From assembly GCA_001465935.1 (NCBI GenBank), contig LNKV01000020.1, positions 1,371,252 to 1,435,251 on the forward strand: 64,000 bases of DNA. Direction: 5' to 3'. The notes beneath the pieces are model-generated. The model had not been told where the DNA came from, ran no database searches, and saw only the letters and a program-made list of their open reading frames with translations. The translations under genes and the position numbers were made by a program. Each line of letters begins with the position of its first letter. The first letter of the stretch is position 1. Source of the stretch: Clarireedia homoeocarpa. Its lineage: Eukaryota; Ascomycota; Leotiomycetes; Helotiales; Rutstroemiaceae. This document shows, piece by piece, positions 42,311 to 54,161 of this stretch.

Positions 42311-43804
42311 ATGGCTTCAGAAGAACCTGCTACAAAGCGAAAGTGCATGGGCGTTGACTGCGACAACGATGCTGGCACATTACAGTGCCCGACATGTCTA
42401 AAGCTTGGTATGAAAGACAGCTTTTTCTGTTCGCAAGATTGTTTCAAGAGGAGTTGGGTATGTTTACATTTGTATCATTGTGTTGGTGTTGGTGCTTCTG
42501 CAATTTCTAGGAGGTTGCGCAAGTCCTGGACAACAGCCTCACTTCCGTCTCTCATCTGGGCTTCATCTCGCTAGCCTCCCTTCGCCGGTCGGTTATGTTC
42601 TCAAGCTAATTCAGTATAACAGGGCGAACATAAGAAAATACATAAATCACAGAGTAATTTCCTCAGCAACCTCTTCACCCCGAAAGTCGTTTCTGAACCT
42701 GATCCAGCTACCGGTTTATATAACCCCTTCCCAACGTTCCAGTATACTGGACCACTACGGCCTGTCTACCCCTTATCCGAGCGTCGAGAAGTCCCTAAGA
42801 GTATTCCGCATCCCGATTATTGGAAAGATGGGATTGCGCGTAGTGAAAGAGCTACCCCCAGAAATAAGATCGACATTTTGAATAAAGAACAACAAGAGGC
42901 GATGAGAAAGGTTTGTCGGTTAGGGAGAGAGGTCTTAGACATCGCAGCAGCCGCAGCCAAGCCAGGTGTCACTACCGATTATATCGATGAGGTTGTGCAC
43001 AAGGCTTGCTTAGAGCGAGAGGTGAGTACTGATGTTGTGCTAAAGCCAGACTCACTGACGATCATAGGCATACCCATCACCACTCAATTACTACGACTTT
43101 CCCAAATCAGTGTGCACGTCTGTCAACGAAGTTATTTGCCACGGCATTCCGGATAAGCGGGTCCTCGTTGATGGAGACATTTTAAACATTGACATCTCTC
43201 TTTATCATGGAGGCTTCCACAGTGATCTCAACGAGACATACTACATCGGCGACAAAGCCAAGGCAGATCCGGACTCGGTACGAGTAGTCGAAGCAGCTCG
43301 AGAGTGTTTGGATGAAGCGATCAAGATTGTCAAGCCAGGAGTGCTCTTCCGAGAGTTTGGAAACGTTATAGAAAAGCGCGCGAAAGAGACGAACTGCAGC
43401 GTCATCAAAACATACTGCGGTCATGGTGTTGGTAGCCTGTTCCATTGCGCGCCGAATATTCCTCATTATGCGAAGAATAAGGCTGTTGGTCAAGCAAAAG
43501 CAGGAATGTGCTTCACAATAGAGCCCATGATTGCACTGGGGACTCATAGGGATAAGACCTGGCCTGACAACTGGACCAGTGTTACACAAGATGGGAAGAG
43601 GACAGCCCAGTTTGGTAGGCAATCTAGCAAGGCATTCTTTTGCTACGACTCGAGCTAACATCCTTCTCAGAACATACGCTGCTTGTCACAGAAGACGGCG
43701 TAGAAATATTAACCGCAAGATTACCAAACTCTCCTGGCGGACCGGTACCAATGCCAACAGTCCCAGAAACAAATGGCGAGAAGAAGGAGGAAGTGGCTGC
43801 ATGA
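42311..43804 (+). CDS. MAP1: Methionine aminopeptidase 1
   Basis: Removes the initiator methionine from nascent proteins. Exons 42311-42457, 42623-43021, 43068-43614 and 43671-43804 encode 408 residues. The N-terminal zinc finger (about 12-55: CMGVDCDNDAGTLQCPTCLK, FFCSQDCFKRSW, GEHKKIHK) targets ribosomes. In the peptidase domain the metal ligands appear as NIDISLY, SDLNETY, CGHGVG, TIEPM and FEHT, with the substrate-pocket histidine in VICHGIPD. The last ligand motif is split between exons 3 and 4. ATG 42311 is preferred because the 32 upstream in-frame residues (from about 42215) lack family similarity. The gene is intact. Confidence 0.96.
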
Positions 43805-44530
43805 GTTGTGAATAGCATAAGACGTACCTGGCAAATCCTGTCGCGCGATGTTGCCAAAACATATTGAGCAAACTAATACTTGCGTAACTCAGTAACCACG
43901 GCATCTGCACTACAAGGCATGAATTGCAAGTCCGGAATATATGAACAAAGCGCACCTTAACCTCTAAAATATTGTATCTTTCATCCCAAGAGCTCTTTTC
44001 CTTTACCCAAATTCCATAACCAATCCCCCCTTGATGATAATGCATAACTTGACAAATAAGCGAGTAAGGTCTAGTTGTCCTATCAGCAAAACTCTTGGTT
44101 TGCTACAGCAGCGATATCAATCCACCAAGCGTCATTCTGCTTATAGTCTTCATTCGAATCTTGCCCTGCCACTCCTAACAGCTTTATGATAGCTCCTCAA
44201 AGATCTGTTTTCCTGATTTAAAACGCATTGGATCGTTCTGCCTGTTCTTCGTATTGTTCTCTAAGCAACACGCGATCAATTTCTCAACCCAAAGCCCCTA
44301 ACGGCACTCCCCACCTTCGAACCTAAACCTGACGACGAAAAAAAACCCTTCGAACAATTACCTTGTACAAACAAACAAACACCCGCACACAAGCGAGCTT
44401 CCAAGAGCTAGATTGATCCTCGACCTACTTTGTCTGCCCTCCTTGTCGCACATATCGCGATTCGATAGCTAAGACAAATATTAAAAGGGAAGACGCAGCT
44501 TGTGCGAACGCGAAATACAGATTATTCAAG
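43805..44530. other. Intergenic, no gene recognised
   Basis: The MAP1 3' flank and the ERV14 promoter; only short unsupported frames. Confidence 0.5.
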
Positions 44531-45213
44531 ATGATGTCCGGCGAGGCTTGGTTGTACCTTCTGGCGGTACTGATAAATGCCGTCAACCTGTTTTTGCAGG
44601 TCTTCTTCACGATCATGTATAGCGATCTAGAATGGTGTGTTTCCCCCCATATCTCGTTTTGCAAAAGGAAGGATATGTCCCCTCCAATATGGCACTATAC
44701 CCTCCCTTTTCATGGAGAAGTGCTCTACTTTTCAACGCACTGAAACTGATCTGAAATCTGAATAGTGACTACATTAATCCCATCGACCTTTGCAACCGTC
44801 TGAACACGTATATTATTCCGGAAGCGGCGGTGCATGGATTCTTGACTTTCCTGTTCCTTATCAATGGATACTGGATTGCACTTATTCTTAATCTGCCACT
44901 GTTGGGCTTCAACGTTAAGAAGTATGTTTGAGTTCTAGCCATCCATCTGCTGGTGAGCAAAGCAAACTGCTAATTCGTGTCTAGGATTGTTGACAACACA
45001 CATCTGTTGGACGCCACAGAGATTTTCAGAAAGCTAAATGTCCACAAGAAGGTGAGCTTTACTTAAATTCCCGGCACTATTCCACATATGCAGACTATAC
45101 TAACCGCTATCTACCTATAGGAATCCTTCATCAAGCTCGGTTTCCACCTAGTCATGTTCTTCTTCTATCTGTACTCTATGATTGTCGCCCTCATCCGAGA
45201 CGAGACGCATTGA
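44531..45213 (+). CDS. ERV14: Cornichon family ER cargo receptor (Erv14-like)
   Basis: Exons 44531-44634, 44766-44921, 44985-45051 and 45121-45213 encode 139 residues, the usual length. There are three hydrophobic segments: LYLLAVLINAVNLFLQVFFT, AAVHGFLTFLFLINGYWIAL and LGFHLVMFFFYLYSMIVALI. Between them lies the family signature DYINPIDLCNRLN (COPII/cargo contact region) and DATEIFRKLNVHKKES. Erv14 carries membrane proteins from the ER into COPII vesicles. All introns have GT-AG ends; three of the four junctions interrupt codons. The gene is intact. Confidence 0.95.
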
Positions 45214-47559
45214 CTTGTGAACAACATCGGCGACCGATATAACGTGGGACAATAGGTATAGCTGCGGGTTCTTTATTCGACGACGGGCGCACATGCGGTG
45301 CTGTAGGTTTGCCGAAGAGGAGAGGGGGGGGGGGGGGGGGCAAGGGAGCGATACGACAAATTGGGTGGCAGGTTTCTAATGTGCCATGATCTCTACGACT
45401 AAATAAAATACGAATGGTATGGCTGGGCTGGGCTGGGCGGGGTGGTGATGGCTGGTTAGAGCTACAGGTTTAATGGTAGTGCTTCCATAGGGGGTTGTAT
45501 TGGTGGCATTTGGGAGGCTTCCATAATGTCTGACTTCGGGGAAGTCTTTTGTGGATAGATATCGGACGTACTGGAAACAGTGTGAAGTTCTGATAAAGAT
45601 TTTGTCCTTGTTTTCACTGGATGTTATGTTCTCGATTGTGTTACATTATATTTCTTTTGCGCACAAATTACTCAATTTTGCGTCCCCAGGTAACACAGCG
45701 CCCCTCATTGAGAAAAGCTCGTGCCTCACAACGCTAGGTCCATATGTGATGTTTGGCAAGGCTGCAGGTGAGCTTACCTCATCGAACCGACGAACTCGGA
45801 TAGCACAGCATTATGGCTTCGACGATTTACGATATCATCGTTGCGTCCTTTCCGAAGGACATACAGTCGGGAGCTTGCTACCACACTTCTGCATTCAAGC
45901 TACTTAGCCACGTGATATTTCATCAGCCACAGCTGGTGAGCCACAAAACTAGGAAAGGTTCGCTTGGTTGTTAGCTCGTCTTTGGTCTTCTGCATTCTCG
46001 AGATATTTCGTTTCAGCACAAGAAACTTTCACTGGATTTCTTGTCATTCTATAACTTCCTCAGTTTGTGATATCTCACTCATCCTGCATCCTCTATCAGT
46101 TCTAAGTGAACGAGGTGCAATTGTGCGAAGCAGCCAATTTGATCAGCTGTAAATTCTTCTACTCGACGAGCATACATATTGCAAGCACGAGGTGTATAGT
46201 GAACGTGAACACATCTCTCCATTTCTCAAGCAGTGGTTCCATATTTTCTCTCTTTCATATATCTTGCTGGCTGTTGTTCTGTGGGGATTCCTTTCTAGCT
46301 TTTCTCATCTTCCTGAAGTTAGAAAAACTGAGCATATGTCAGCAGGGAGAGCTCTCGGTATCCTCGAAGATCGTCACAGGAAGGCCGTGGCTCATCGTAA
46401 GATGGTGGAGGCAAATGAGATTGATCTCCGCCAGTAAATGACTGAGATGCGCCAACGCTACCATGAAATCCATAAACAATATCGAAAGCAACATGATGTT
46501 TGCACCAAACAGTCCAAGCGGGTTGTCGTTATTGCTTTGGTATTTGGCTATGCCCTTGCGTGGTGTTTGGAGACTTGGAATTCAGAAGCGACTCAAAAGT
46601 TCTGTTGTGACTGCTCTTCCGACTGGGACTTTCTGGGCTATTTTTGAGCTACGGCGTCTCTGAAGTGCTGGTTTTTTGGATTTCAGATTTAAGAATCCTT
46701 TGTTTGTGTACTGGTGCTGCTAGTGTTGATACTTGAATTTTGAGATTCGCCAATCTATCTTGAACAGCCATCATAAACTTTACAATGGAACATCGGTTTC
46801 TGCTGTTCTGCCCAGGCGGAGTACACCCTCACATCCTAACACCAACCTATTCGTGCCTTATCATTCTTATACGTAGATTATTACGCAGTAATATGGTTCA
46901 CGAAACGTATACGATGAAAAAAGTTTAGTCTTTTGGTAGGTGGACTAATGTATGGATCAAGCCACCTGGGCGTCTCCTTTTACTCATCACTACACGCATT
47001 GAATCTAGTCCATAGTCAATAATACTTTACTTTCCGGCCAATTATACGAACTTCACCGTTTACAACTGTTGCACTTGCACATTGAACTCATGTCGTGAGA
47101 ACGGACCTTTGAGCATGCTACCCTCTTTTATACAGCAACCTTAACCCAGGAATATAGACCTTAAAATCAAAAGACATGATTTGATGATTTCTTCGAGTAT
47201 ACGATGATGAAGGATAGTTGAGTTGCTGATCACGTGAGAAAACTGGTGTCGGAAAATCGTCTAGTTTACAATGAGGTTTCAATTTTGAGAACGATCGATC
47301 AAGAAGATCATTGTAATTTTGGAAATCTTTTCTAACAGGACCTGTATGCTCCGGGAGATGAGTAGCATCAAACATCAAACCTAGCAGGTAGAACTTACTG
47401 ACAGCCACACGTGATTGGTAGCCTTGCACTAAAATTATTTCACGCCTTGTGGTTATTAACCTCAACTTTGTGAGACGAAGACTGAGCAACAGACGAATTG
47501 CGCCTGCCAAAATATTCCTTCCTCCATTTCGCTATTACTCTTCTTGAATTGGTTCAGAG
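45214..47559. other. Intergenic stretch with homopolymer and a possible broken frame
   Basis: Contains 17 consecutive G at 45324-45340 and GGCTG repeats at about 45420-45440. A frame broken by one stop at 46150-46647 is listed separately. Nothing else was recognised. Confidence 0.5.
46150..46647 (+). pseudogene. Possible broken small membrane-protein gene (single in-frame stop)
   Basis: The frame reads from about 46150, with a hydrophobic segment (IFSLSYILLAVVLWGFLSSF) followed by a Lys/Arg/Glu helix (GILEDRHRKAVAHRKMVEAN). It meets TAA at 46435-46437 and resumes immediately in the same frame with MTEMRQRYHEIHKQYRKQHD, then a second hydrophobic patch and a cysteine-rich end. A 160-residue two-helix coiled-coil protein with one nonsense change would explain this, but I recognise no family and chance is not excluded. 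Confidence 0.25.
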
Positions 47560-49134
47560 ATGGCGGACTTCGGCGACTATCCGCCAAATATGGCGCCACA
47601 AAACGCCTTGATAGTTCGACAGGCCGCCGGACCAGAGCATGCTGTCGTCCAATATAGCGCAGACAATCTTGCGCGCGCGACACAAGGACCTGCCAATCCT
47701 TTCAAAGATGAAAAAGCATCGTTAAAACGTAAGAACGTACTTACTGGATATGCCGAAGAAACGTACCTGAGTGAGCATACCTTTCGAGATCAACATCGAG
47801 CAGTACAACGAAGGGGAGCCCATCTATCAGGCGCACAAGCCAAGGAAGAATCTGCCAGGATACGGGCGAAGAGACAAAAGAAGGGCGACTCGAGTATAGC
47901 TGAGGGTGATGGCGCATACATGGGACCCTGGGCTAAATACAAAAGAGAGGAATATGAGGAGGTGGATGAAAATGAGCCACTACGCAGCGACGAGGAGTAT
48001 GAGGAGGTGGAAGAGGAAGAAGAGGTGATCGAGAGTGGAGCTGTTATATCTGCGCCGCCGCAAGCATTAGCGAAACGGCAGGAGGCTGATGAAATGGGCG
48101 ACGAGACGACAACGTTTGAAGGGACCGAACAGTATGATTACCAAGGACGGACATACATGCATGTTCCGCTGGACCTCGACATCGATCTGAAGAAAGAAGT
48201 CGGAAGTATCAAGAACTTCGTCCCAAAGAAGATGGTACATACGTGGAAAGGGCATACGAAACCTGTTGTTGGAATACGGTTCTTCCCAGGATCAGGTCAT
48301 TTACTACTTTCTGGAAGCGCAGACACAACAGTCAAGATCTGGGATGCGCATCATTCAAGAGAGCTGCTGCGAACTTATTCGGGCCATAAGAAAGCTCTAT
48401 CAGACATAACTTTCAACCCATCCGGCACGCAATTTATCTCCGCCTCTTACGATCGCATGATGAAGTTATGGGACACGGAAACTGGACAATGTATAAACCG
48501 CTTCACGACTGGCAAGTCTCCTCACGTCGTGCGATTCAATCCGGACCCCGAACATTCGAACGAGTTCCTTGCGGGAATGTCTGACAAAAAGATCATTCAA
48601 TTCGACATCCGAACGAGAGAGATAGTCCAAGAGTACGATCACCATCTTGCAGCTGTCAATACAATTACCTTCGTTGATGAAAATCGTCGCTTCATGACTA
48701 CATCCGACGACAAATCCTTACGAGCATGGGACTACAATATTCCCGTTCCTATCAAATATATCGCAGAACCTCACATGTACCCCATGACTCGCGCTTCCTT
48801 ACATCCATCTCAAAAATGGGTCGCATATCAATCCTCCGACAACAATATCTTCGTCTACGGAGCGACGGATAAGTTCCGTCAGAACAGAAAGAAAGTATTC
48901 AAGGGTCACAACAATGCAGGTTATGCGATTGATGTGGCATGTAGTCCCGATGGTCAGTTCATTGCCTCGGGCGACAGTGGTGGATATGTATGTTTCTGGG
49001 ACTGGAAGCAGTGCAAGATGTATCATAAGTTTCAGGCGAGCAAGGAGGCGGTTACTTGCGTGGAGTGGAATCCTCAGGAGAGCTCGAAGGTTGCGACGGC
49101 TGGTTTGGATGGCGCTATTAGGTATTGGGATTAA
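47560..49134 (+). CDS. PRP17: Pre-mRNA-splicing factor Prp17 (Cdc40), WD40 protein
   Basis: A single-exon gene of 524 residues. The N-terminal 220 residues are charged and include YLSEHTFRDQHRAVQRRG, GPWAKYKREE and the conserved TYMHVPLDLDIDL. From about residue 226 there are seven WD40 blades (HTWKGHTKPVVGIRFFPGSG, LLSGSADTTVKIWD, FISASYDRMMKLWD, AGLDGAIRYWD at the end). Prp17 acts at the second catalytic step of splicing in the spliceosome. The lack of introns contrasts with most neighbours. The gene is intact. Confidence 0.97.
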   Translation: MADFGDYPPNMAPQNALIVRQAAGPEHAVVQYSADNLARATQGPANPFKDEKASLKRKNVLTGYAEETYLSEHTFRDQHRAVQRRGAHLSGAQAKEESARIRAKRQKKGDSSIAEGDGAYMGPWAKYKREEYEEVDENEPLRSDEEYEEVEEEEEVIESGAVISAPPQALAKRQEADEMGDETTTFEGTEQYDYQGRTYMHVPLDLDIDLKKEVGSIKNFVPKKMVHTWKGHTKPVVGIRFFPGSGHLLLSGSADTTVKIWDAHHSRELLRTYSGHKKALSDITFNPSGTQFISASYDRMMKLWDTETGQCINRFTTGKSPHVVRFNPDPEHSNEFLAGMSDKKIIQFDIRTREIVQEYDHHLAAVNTITFVDENRRFMTTSDDKSLRAWDYNIPVPIKYIAEPHMYPMTRASLHPSQKWVAYQSSDNNIFVYGATDKFRQNRKKVFKGHNNAGYAIDVACSPDGQFIASGDSGGYVCFWDWKQCKMYHKFQASKEAVTCVEWNPQESSKVATAGLDGAIRYWD

Positions 49135-49850
49135 AATGCATATATAGGGTTGCGGGAAAGCGTATAATTTGCTTCGGTGTATGATAGGGATGAATAGTTG
49201 TGATATCAATGGATGAATGGACCCATGAATGGCTTCGGACGGGGCATTACCTAGTTTGTAATGGTATTGGATGATGTTGAACAAAATATCTACGAGTAGA
49301 TGTGTAGTATGAAGCCAAGATGAACCTAAGACTCCAGCGTCTTCTGCACTCACAGCTCTTCGAATATGAAATTATAATCTTACATGTGAAATTGTTATAC
49401 TGTCGTTCGCCGTCTCTGGCAGGCTCAACGCCCAGACATTTTGAAGTCCCTGTGGGCGGAGTCCAAGCTCATTCAAGTATGCTCCGCGGTCTGTGGATCT
49501 AGGAGCGACTGAATAACCAATGAGGTCTGCTTTATTTTCCGGAGAATACGACTTGTTCCCTGCGCGTTCGTATTGTATGCAGCTGTTAGCAACCGCGACG
49601 AGAGTGTCTGTCACTTTTGATTGCAAACTCTTGATTGTTTACTTCCTCTCGGAGATTTTGCTGAACAGTGACACGATGAAGTGTTAGAAAGATTGATACA
49701 GTAGTTGATCCGTCTAGTGAATGTTGAACCGGTGACGACTTCTCGGACAAGGTGGTCTCACGATTCACGATACACGATACTACCATTCATACTATATCTT
49801 TCATTGCAAACTATTTTTCACACGAACTTGCTCACTTCTATCAATTCATT
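49135..49850. other. Intergenic, no gene recognised
   Basis: The PRP17 3' flank and the P450 promoter. Minus-strand frames are shadows. Confidence 0.5.
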
Positions 49851-51620
49851 ATGGCGAATGGAACAATTATCACACCAATGGCTATGCCTTCAGACGAGGG
49901 ATGGCTTAGCACCAATATTTATACCTCTATCACGGCGGTCGCAGCTATATCTTTTATCACCTGGATCGTACGATTTATTCGGTATAGGCAAGCCTACAAA
50001 GATATCGTATGGTGAAATTCCCTTCACAAGTCGATAGACAATTAACGAGAAGCAGGCCCCCTCTGTACCATCACCACCATTCAATATCCTTTTGGGAACT
50101 CTAGGGGCTATGGGTAAAATGTACGCCCATGCACCAGTAACGGCGCATCCTCATGGGATCATGACCATGATGTACAGAGAGTACAATTTGAAGGACATGT
50201 TTATCTTGGACAATTGGCCGTTCTTTGATTATAGGCAGATTATCATTGCTGATCCGGTATGTAGATTACATCTATAGCAAATTTTATTCACGCGAAGGAG
50301 GCTTGCAATTCTATGGTCGAATCTAGGATAGCATAGCTAACAAGCGATTAGGATCTAGCTGCTCAATGCACGCAGTCCCACTCACTACCTAAGTCACCTT
50401 CAGTGGAGCAATATGTCGGTCATATTACTGGAAAACGAAGCATCTTGTACACGGAAGGCGAAGTATGGAAGAAGAACAGGGCGTTGTTCAATCCTGGTTT
50501 TGCTCTCTCTCATCTAATGACTTTGGTTCCTGCTATCGTAGATGAGGCCGTTATTCTTCGCGACGTTTTGGGCAAGATCGCTGATTCGGGAGAAGTGCGC
50601 CCAATTGAGGAGGCTGCTGCACTTGCGACAATTGATATTATGGGCCATGTTGTCTTGGATATCAGTCTGAAGTCGCAAACAACAAAGAATGAACTAGTGG
50701 AGTCGTTCAGAGAATCCATCTCATGGACGCCGAAGATTGTAGCCACAAATCCGCTTGTTAATCTCAATCCTCTGCGCCCAATTATGCAACGATACTATAC
50801 ACGGAAGATGAATAACTATCTGGAAAAAGTCTTGGACACTCGGTTCGCTCAGAAAGGAGGTCAAGCTACAAAGCACAAAAAGAAACCAGTCATTGATCTT
50901 GCTCTCGATGAATACATTCTTCAACAAGCAGAAGATAATGTGGACTCTAGTGCTCGGGGACTGGATAAGACATTCAAAGAAGTGGCTATCGATCAGATGA
51001 AGACCTTCATCTTTGCTGGCCATGATACCTCTTCGAGTACGATCGCATATGCTTACCATTTACTCAGCAAATACCCGGAGTCTCTGGCTAAAGCACGAGA
51101 TGAACTTGATGCAGTATTCGGAAAGGATATCTCCAAGACTGCAGATATTATCAAAGAGAATCCGAACATCGTAAACCAACTACCATATGTTCTTAGCTGT
51201 ATCAAGGAAACGCTTCGAGTCTTCCCTCCCGCCGACACTGCACGACAAGGTGACGATCTTATTCTTAACTATAATGGTAAACAATATCCGACGAAGGGAT
51301 TCATGGTTATGGTCTCTACGCACACCATCCATCGACGTGAAGATTTGTTTCCTAGACCGGATGAATTCATTCCAGAACGATTTATGCCCGCCCCTCACAA
51401 CTTCCAAGATATTCCGAAGGATGCCTGGCGACCGTTTGAGAAGGGGCCTCGAGCATGTATTGGTCAAGAACTTGCACTCCTCGAAATGAAGATTATTCTG
51501 GCGTTGACCTTGAGAGAAATGGATATTCAAGCCGACTATGAGACCTGGGATCGAAAGCTCGGCAGAGAAAAACCCGGAGATATTTTGGACGGAAGACGTG
51601 GAATATTTGGTGAGCTATAA
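49851..51620 (+). CDS. Cytochrome P450 monooxygenase
   Basis: Exons 49851-50006, 50056-50256 and 50352-51620 give 541 residues. An N-terminal membrane anchor (about 20-40, TSITAVAAISFITWIVRFIR) is followed by the proline-rich hinge PSVPSPPF. The I-helix oxygen-binding motif AGHDTSSS starts at about residue 341, the ExxR pair is E405/R408 (ETLR), and the haem loop FEKGPRACIGQE has the ligand Cys488. All catalytic hallmarks are present. The family and substrate cannot be assigned from sequence alone. No polyketide synthase, peptide synthetase or terpene cyclase is nearby, so it does not look like part of a biosynthetic cluster. Confidence 0.93.
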
Positions 51621-52941
51621 TAAAATGAGGTTTTCGAATGATCCGTATTAACAAATGAGTAGGAGAACGTGCTTTTCAGGAATTGATAGCAAGTGCTAAG
51701 CCTCACGATGGACTGCCAGCACGAGTTACACGACGAACGCATAATTAATACAATCATTATGTCGCAATCCGTAAGATCTAATGATCGCATCTTGCATAAA
51801 CCATTTAACTTAGCTTTTCCAACAAGATTTCAGATGAACAAGATTTCAGATGAACAAGATTGCAAGAGAAAGGATCAAATCTTCAGACGAGTTCTCCAGA
51901 ACAAGGAATATGATTTTGCTTGTTCATGACTATTTTCAGATCACAATATTATTGGAGGAATTATTGCAATAGCGACCGGTTTAAGAATATGTATAACTAG
52001 GTCTCCATGAGGTCCCTTTCATCTTCAATCTTCTCCATGAAGCAATTGGTAATCCTTGTATCTGTCGGCAGTGAGGACCGTCCTTCGCTTATCCCCCAGC
52101 TCAAACCCCCCTTGTCTCAACACCGTCTCAAGCCTTGGCTTTCGGATATAAGCGAGCTCATGACACAGGATCTGCTTCATGTTCCTATTCGTTGCATTTC
52201 ATTCGAAATTAATTGAATGTTAAGCTTACAATCTATTTGGTTGCTTGTTTCCCCGGGTTTTGTCGAGTGGTGCGATTGTTTCGCCTTGTAGGTCAGAGTT
52301 GGGTTACTTCTCATACGCCAAGAAAACGCATAGCGTCAGTTCGCGGTCTTTCAAAAATGTGAAGCGTTTGGGCAGGGGAGATATGAGACATGACGAGGCT
52401 GAATTCCATTTCTCATCCGATTCAAAGTACCATTTTCATCTCATAATACTTCGGATCAATCCGAACTGAAGCTGGGTAATCTCTCAACGGTCGCAGAGCC
52501 GGGATGCGTCAGCGGTAATAGTTGCAGTGCCGCTGTCATCTGAAGTGTGTATCATACCTTGATCTCCACTTAGTCGTCCCCCTCTCCTTGTGACAAGGTG
52601 ATCTTAGTCGCGCATAGTATGATCTCCCACCAGCATTGCGAGCCTAGACTTCTTGACGGACATTCTGTTGGTTCGTGGAGCGTTCGTGCTCATCTCCCTT
52701 CTCTATAAGTATTCAATGTTTCCCTTCTCTCCAGTTTTCTTTTCTCCATCATCATCATCTTCCATCTGATCTTTCTTCTCTACTCCACTTCAGTTTAACT
52801 GTCTTTTCATTCGTTTAGTTCTGCGAACTACTTTACTTACTACGTTCGATACATTCCTTAAGCTTGTTCAACCATTACACCAAGGCTGGTCCACTCTTTA
52901 ACTTTAGTCTTTACTCGATCTTTGTCTCAACGAATATCACG
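51621..52941. other. Intergenic region with the promoter of the secreted protein gene
   Basis: Near 51829-51865 the unit ATGAACAAGATTTCAG is repeated in tandem. No gene is recognised. A pyrimidine-rich leader follows the TATA-like site at 52704. Confidence 0.55.
52704..52709 (+). promoter_or_regulatory. TATA-like box followed by a CT-rich leader
   Basis: CTCTATAAGT lies 235 bp upstream of the start codon at 52942, followed by a long TC-rich stretch (52725-52800). This is the usual arrangement of strongly expressed fungal genes. Confidence 0.4.
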
Positions 52942-54161
52942 ATGCTTTCTCAAACTGTTTTAGTTTCTCTCTTGGTGGCTTTGGCTGAAGCTCGGTAAGC
53001 AGCTTTGTCCCTCAAATTCGAATTCAATAGACGCTAATATTCCGCAACAGCTTCGGTCAAGAACAAGTCCCAATCGCCGCTATTTCCGCCCTCAGTAACT
53101 TCGGGCAATCTGGTCAAGCTGCCACTCTCGCAGGCAGCTCCATCTCATTCCTCCTCGCAGCAGCAAACCCCTGTGGCAAACTCAGCCAAGCCGATAAAAT
53201 TGTCAGCGAGCTTGGAACCGACCCTCAAGTCATCGCTGCAGCACGTGGTCTCGTAGCCGCCGAGCAGAACTTCAACCCTTTCGTCGTCAGCGTTCCCAAC
53301 ATTTGTTCCGATCCCACTCTCCCCGCCACAGCCGAACTCCGAGGTGTGATTCCCAAGGTCGATCCCGCTGTCACCGGAAGTGATACCGAGAACGCAAATA
53401 GCGCTACTAGTGTCACTACCCCGTTCAAAGCAGATGGATTGAGTGTTGCCGACATTATGGTCGCTCAGGGCTTCAGCAACTTCACCACTACCGATGCCGC
53501 TGGTACAAAGGGCACTCCTGGTGCTGCTGCTAGCGGGGCCGGAGCCGCAGCCGGAGCTGCTACTGGAGGAGCTGCCGCATCGAATAGCACATCTGCAGTT
53601 TCCGACTCGACTGGAGGAAATGTCGCGGCCGCAGCTTCTTGCGGAGGAACTACCCTCGTCACCGTCACCAGGGCCGCCGCCACCACCGCAGCCGCTACTT
53701 CTGCCGCCGCCGCCACCGCAGCCACTACTTCCGCAGCCGCTGCCGCCGCCTCCTCCAACTCCGGCGCTAGCACAGGCAGCGCCGCCTCCTCCGGCAGCGT
53801 ACAAGCCTCCACCATCGCCGGTCTCGATTTCGGTCTCTGTGTCCCAACAATGAAATTCGAAGCCGGCCTCGACGGCCGCCCCGCAACGGAATTCACTTTC
53901 CAGGCTGTCGACCCCTTGGTCAACAAAGGACAGGAGGAGGCTCTCAACCCAGTCATCATCATGAACCGCATCTGTGATCAGTTGACTAATGTCTGTAACG
54001 CAAATGCAGCGGCTAAGTCGGCTTGTTTGGCGGCAAAAGCGTCAGTCACGCCGAACAAGAATGTTAGTACCGCGGACAACTGGAACACCGCGTTGGGATT
54101 TGCAGGAGCCAATACGAACCCGGATAATGCGCCTCAGGCGGGGTTGGTTGGTCATTCTTAA
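52942..54161 (+). CDS. Secreted Ala/Ser/Thr-rich protein, probably cell-surface
   Basis: Exons 52942-52994 and 53051-54161 encode 387 residues. A signal peptide (MLSQTVLVSLLVALAEA) is followed by FGQEQVPIAAISALSNFG, a conserved-looking block with cysteines (ANPCGKLSQADKIVSELG, VPNICSDPTLPATAELRGV, FKADGLSVADIMVAQGFSNF). A low-complexity Ala/Ser/Thr/Gly segment (about 195-295) probably carries O-glycans. A C-terminal block (LDFGLCVPTMKFEAGLDGRP, FTFQAVDPL, ICDQLTNVCNANAAAKSACLAAKA) has further cysteines. I recall a family of fungal secreted proteins with this FGQEQ start and LCVPTMKFE block, but no biochemical role. No GPI signal is visible. Codon use is strongly C-ending, as in highly expressed genes. 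Confidence 0.85.

Noticed and set aside
53145..53971. Long minus-strand frames rich in Gly, Ser, Ala or Cys
   Set aside because: Antisense shadows of the Ala/Ser-rich secreted protein gene.
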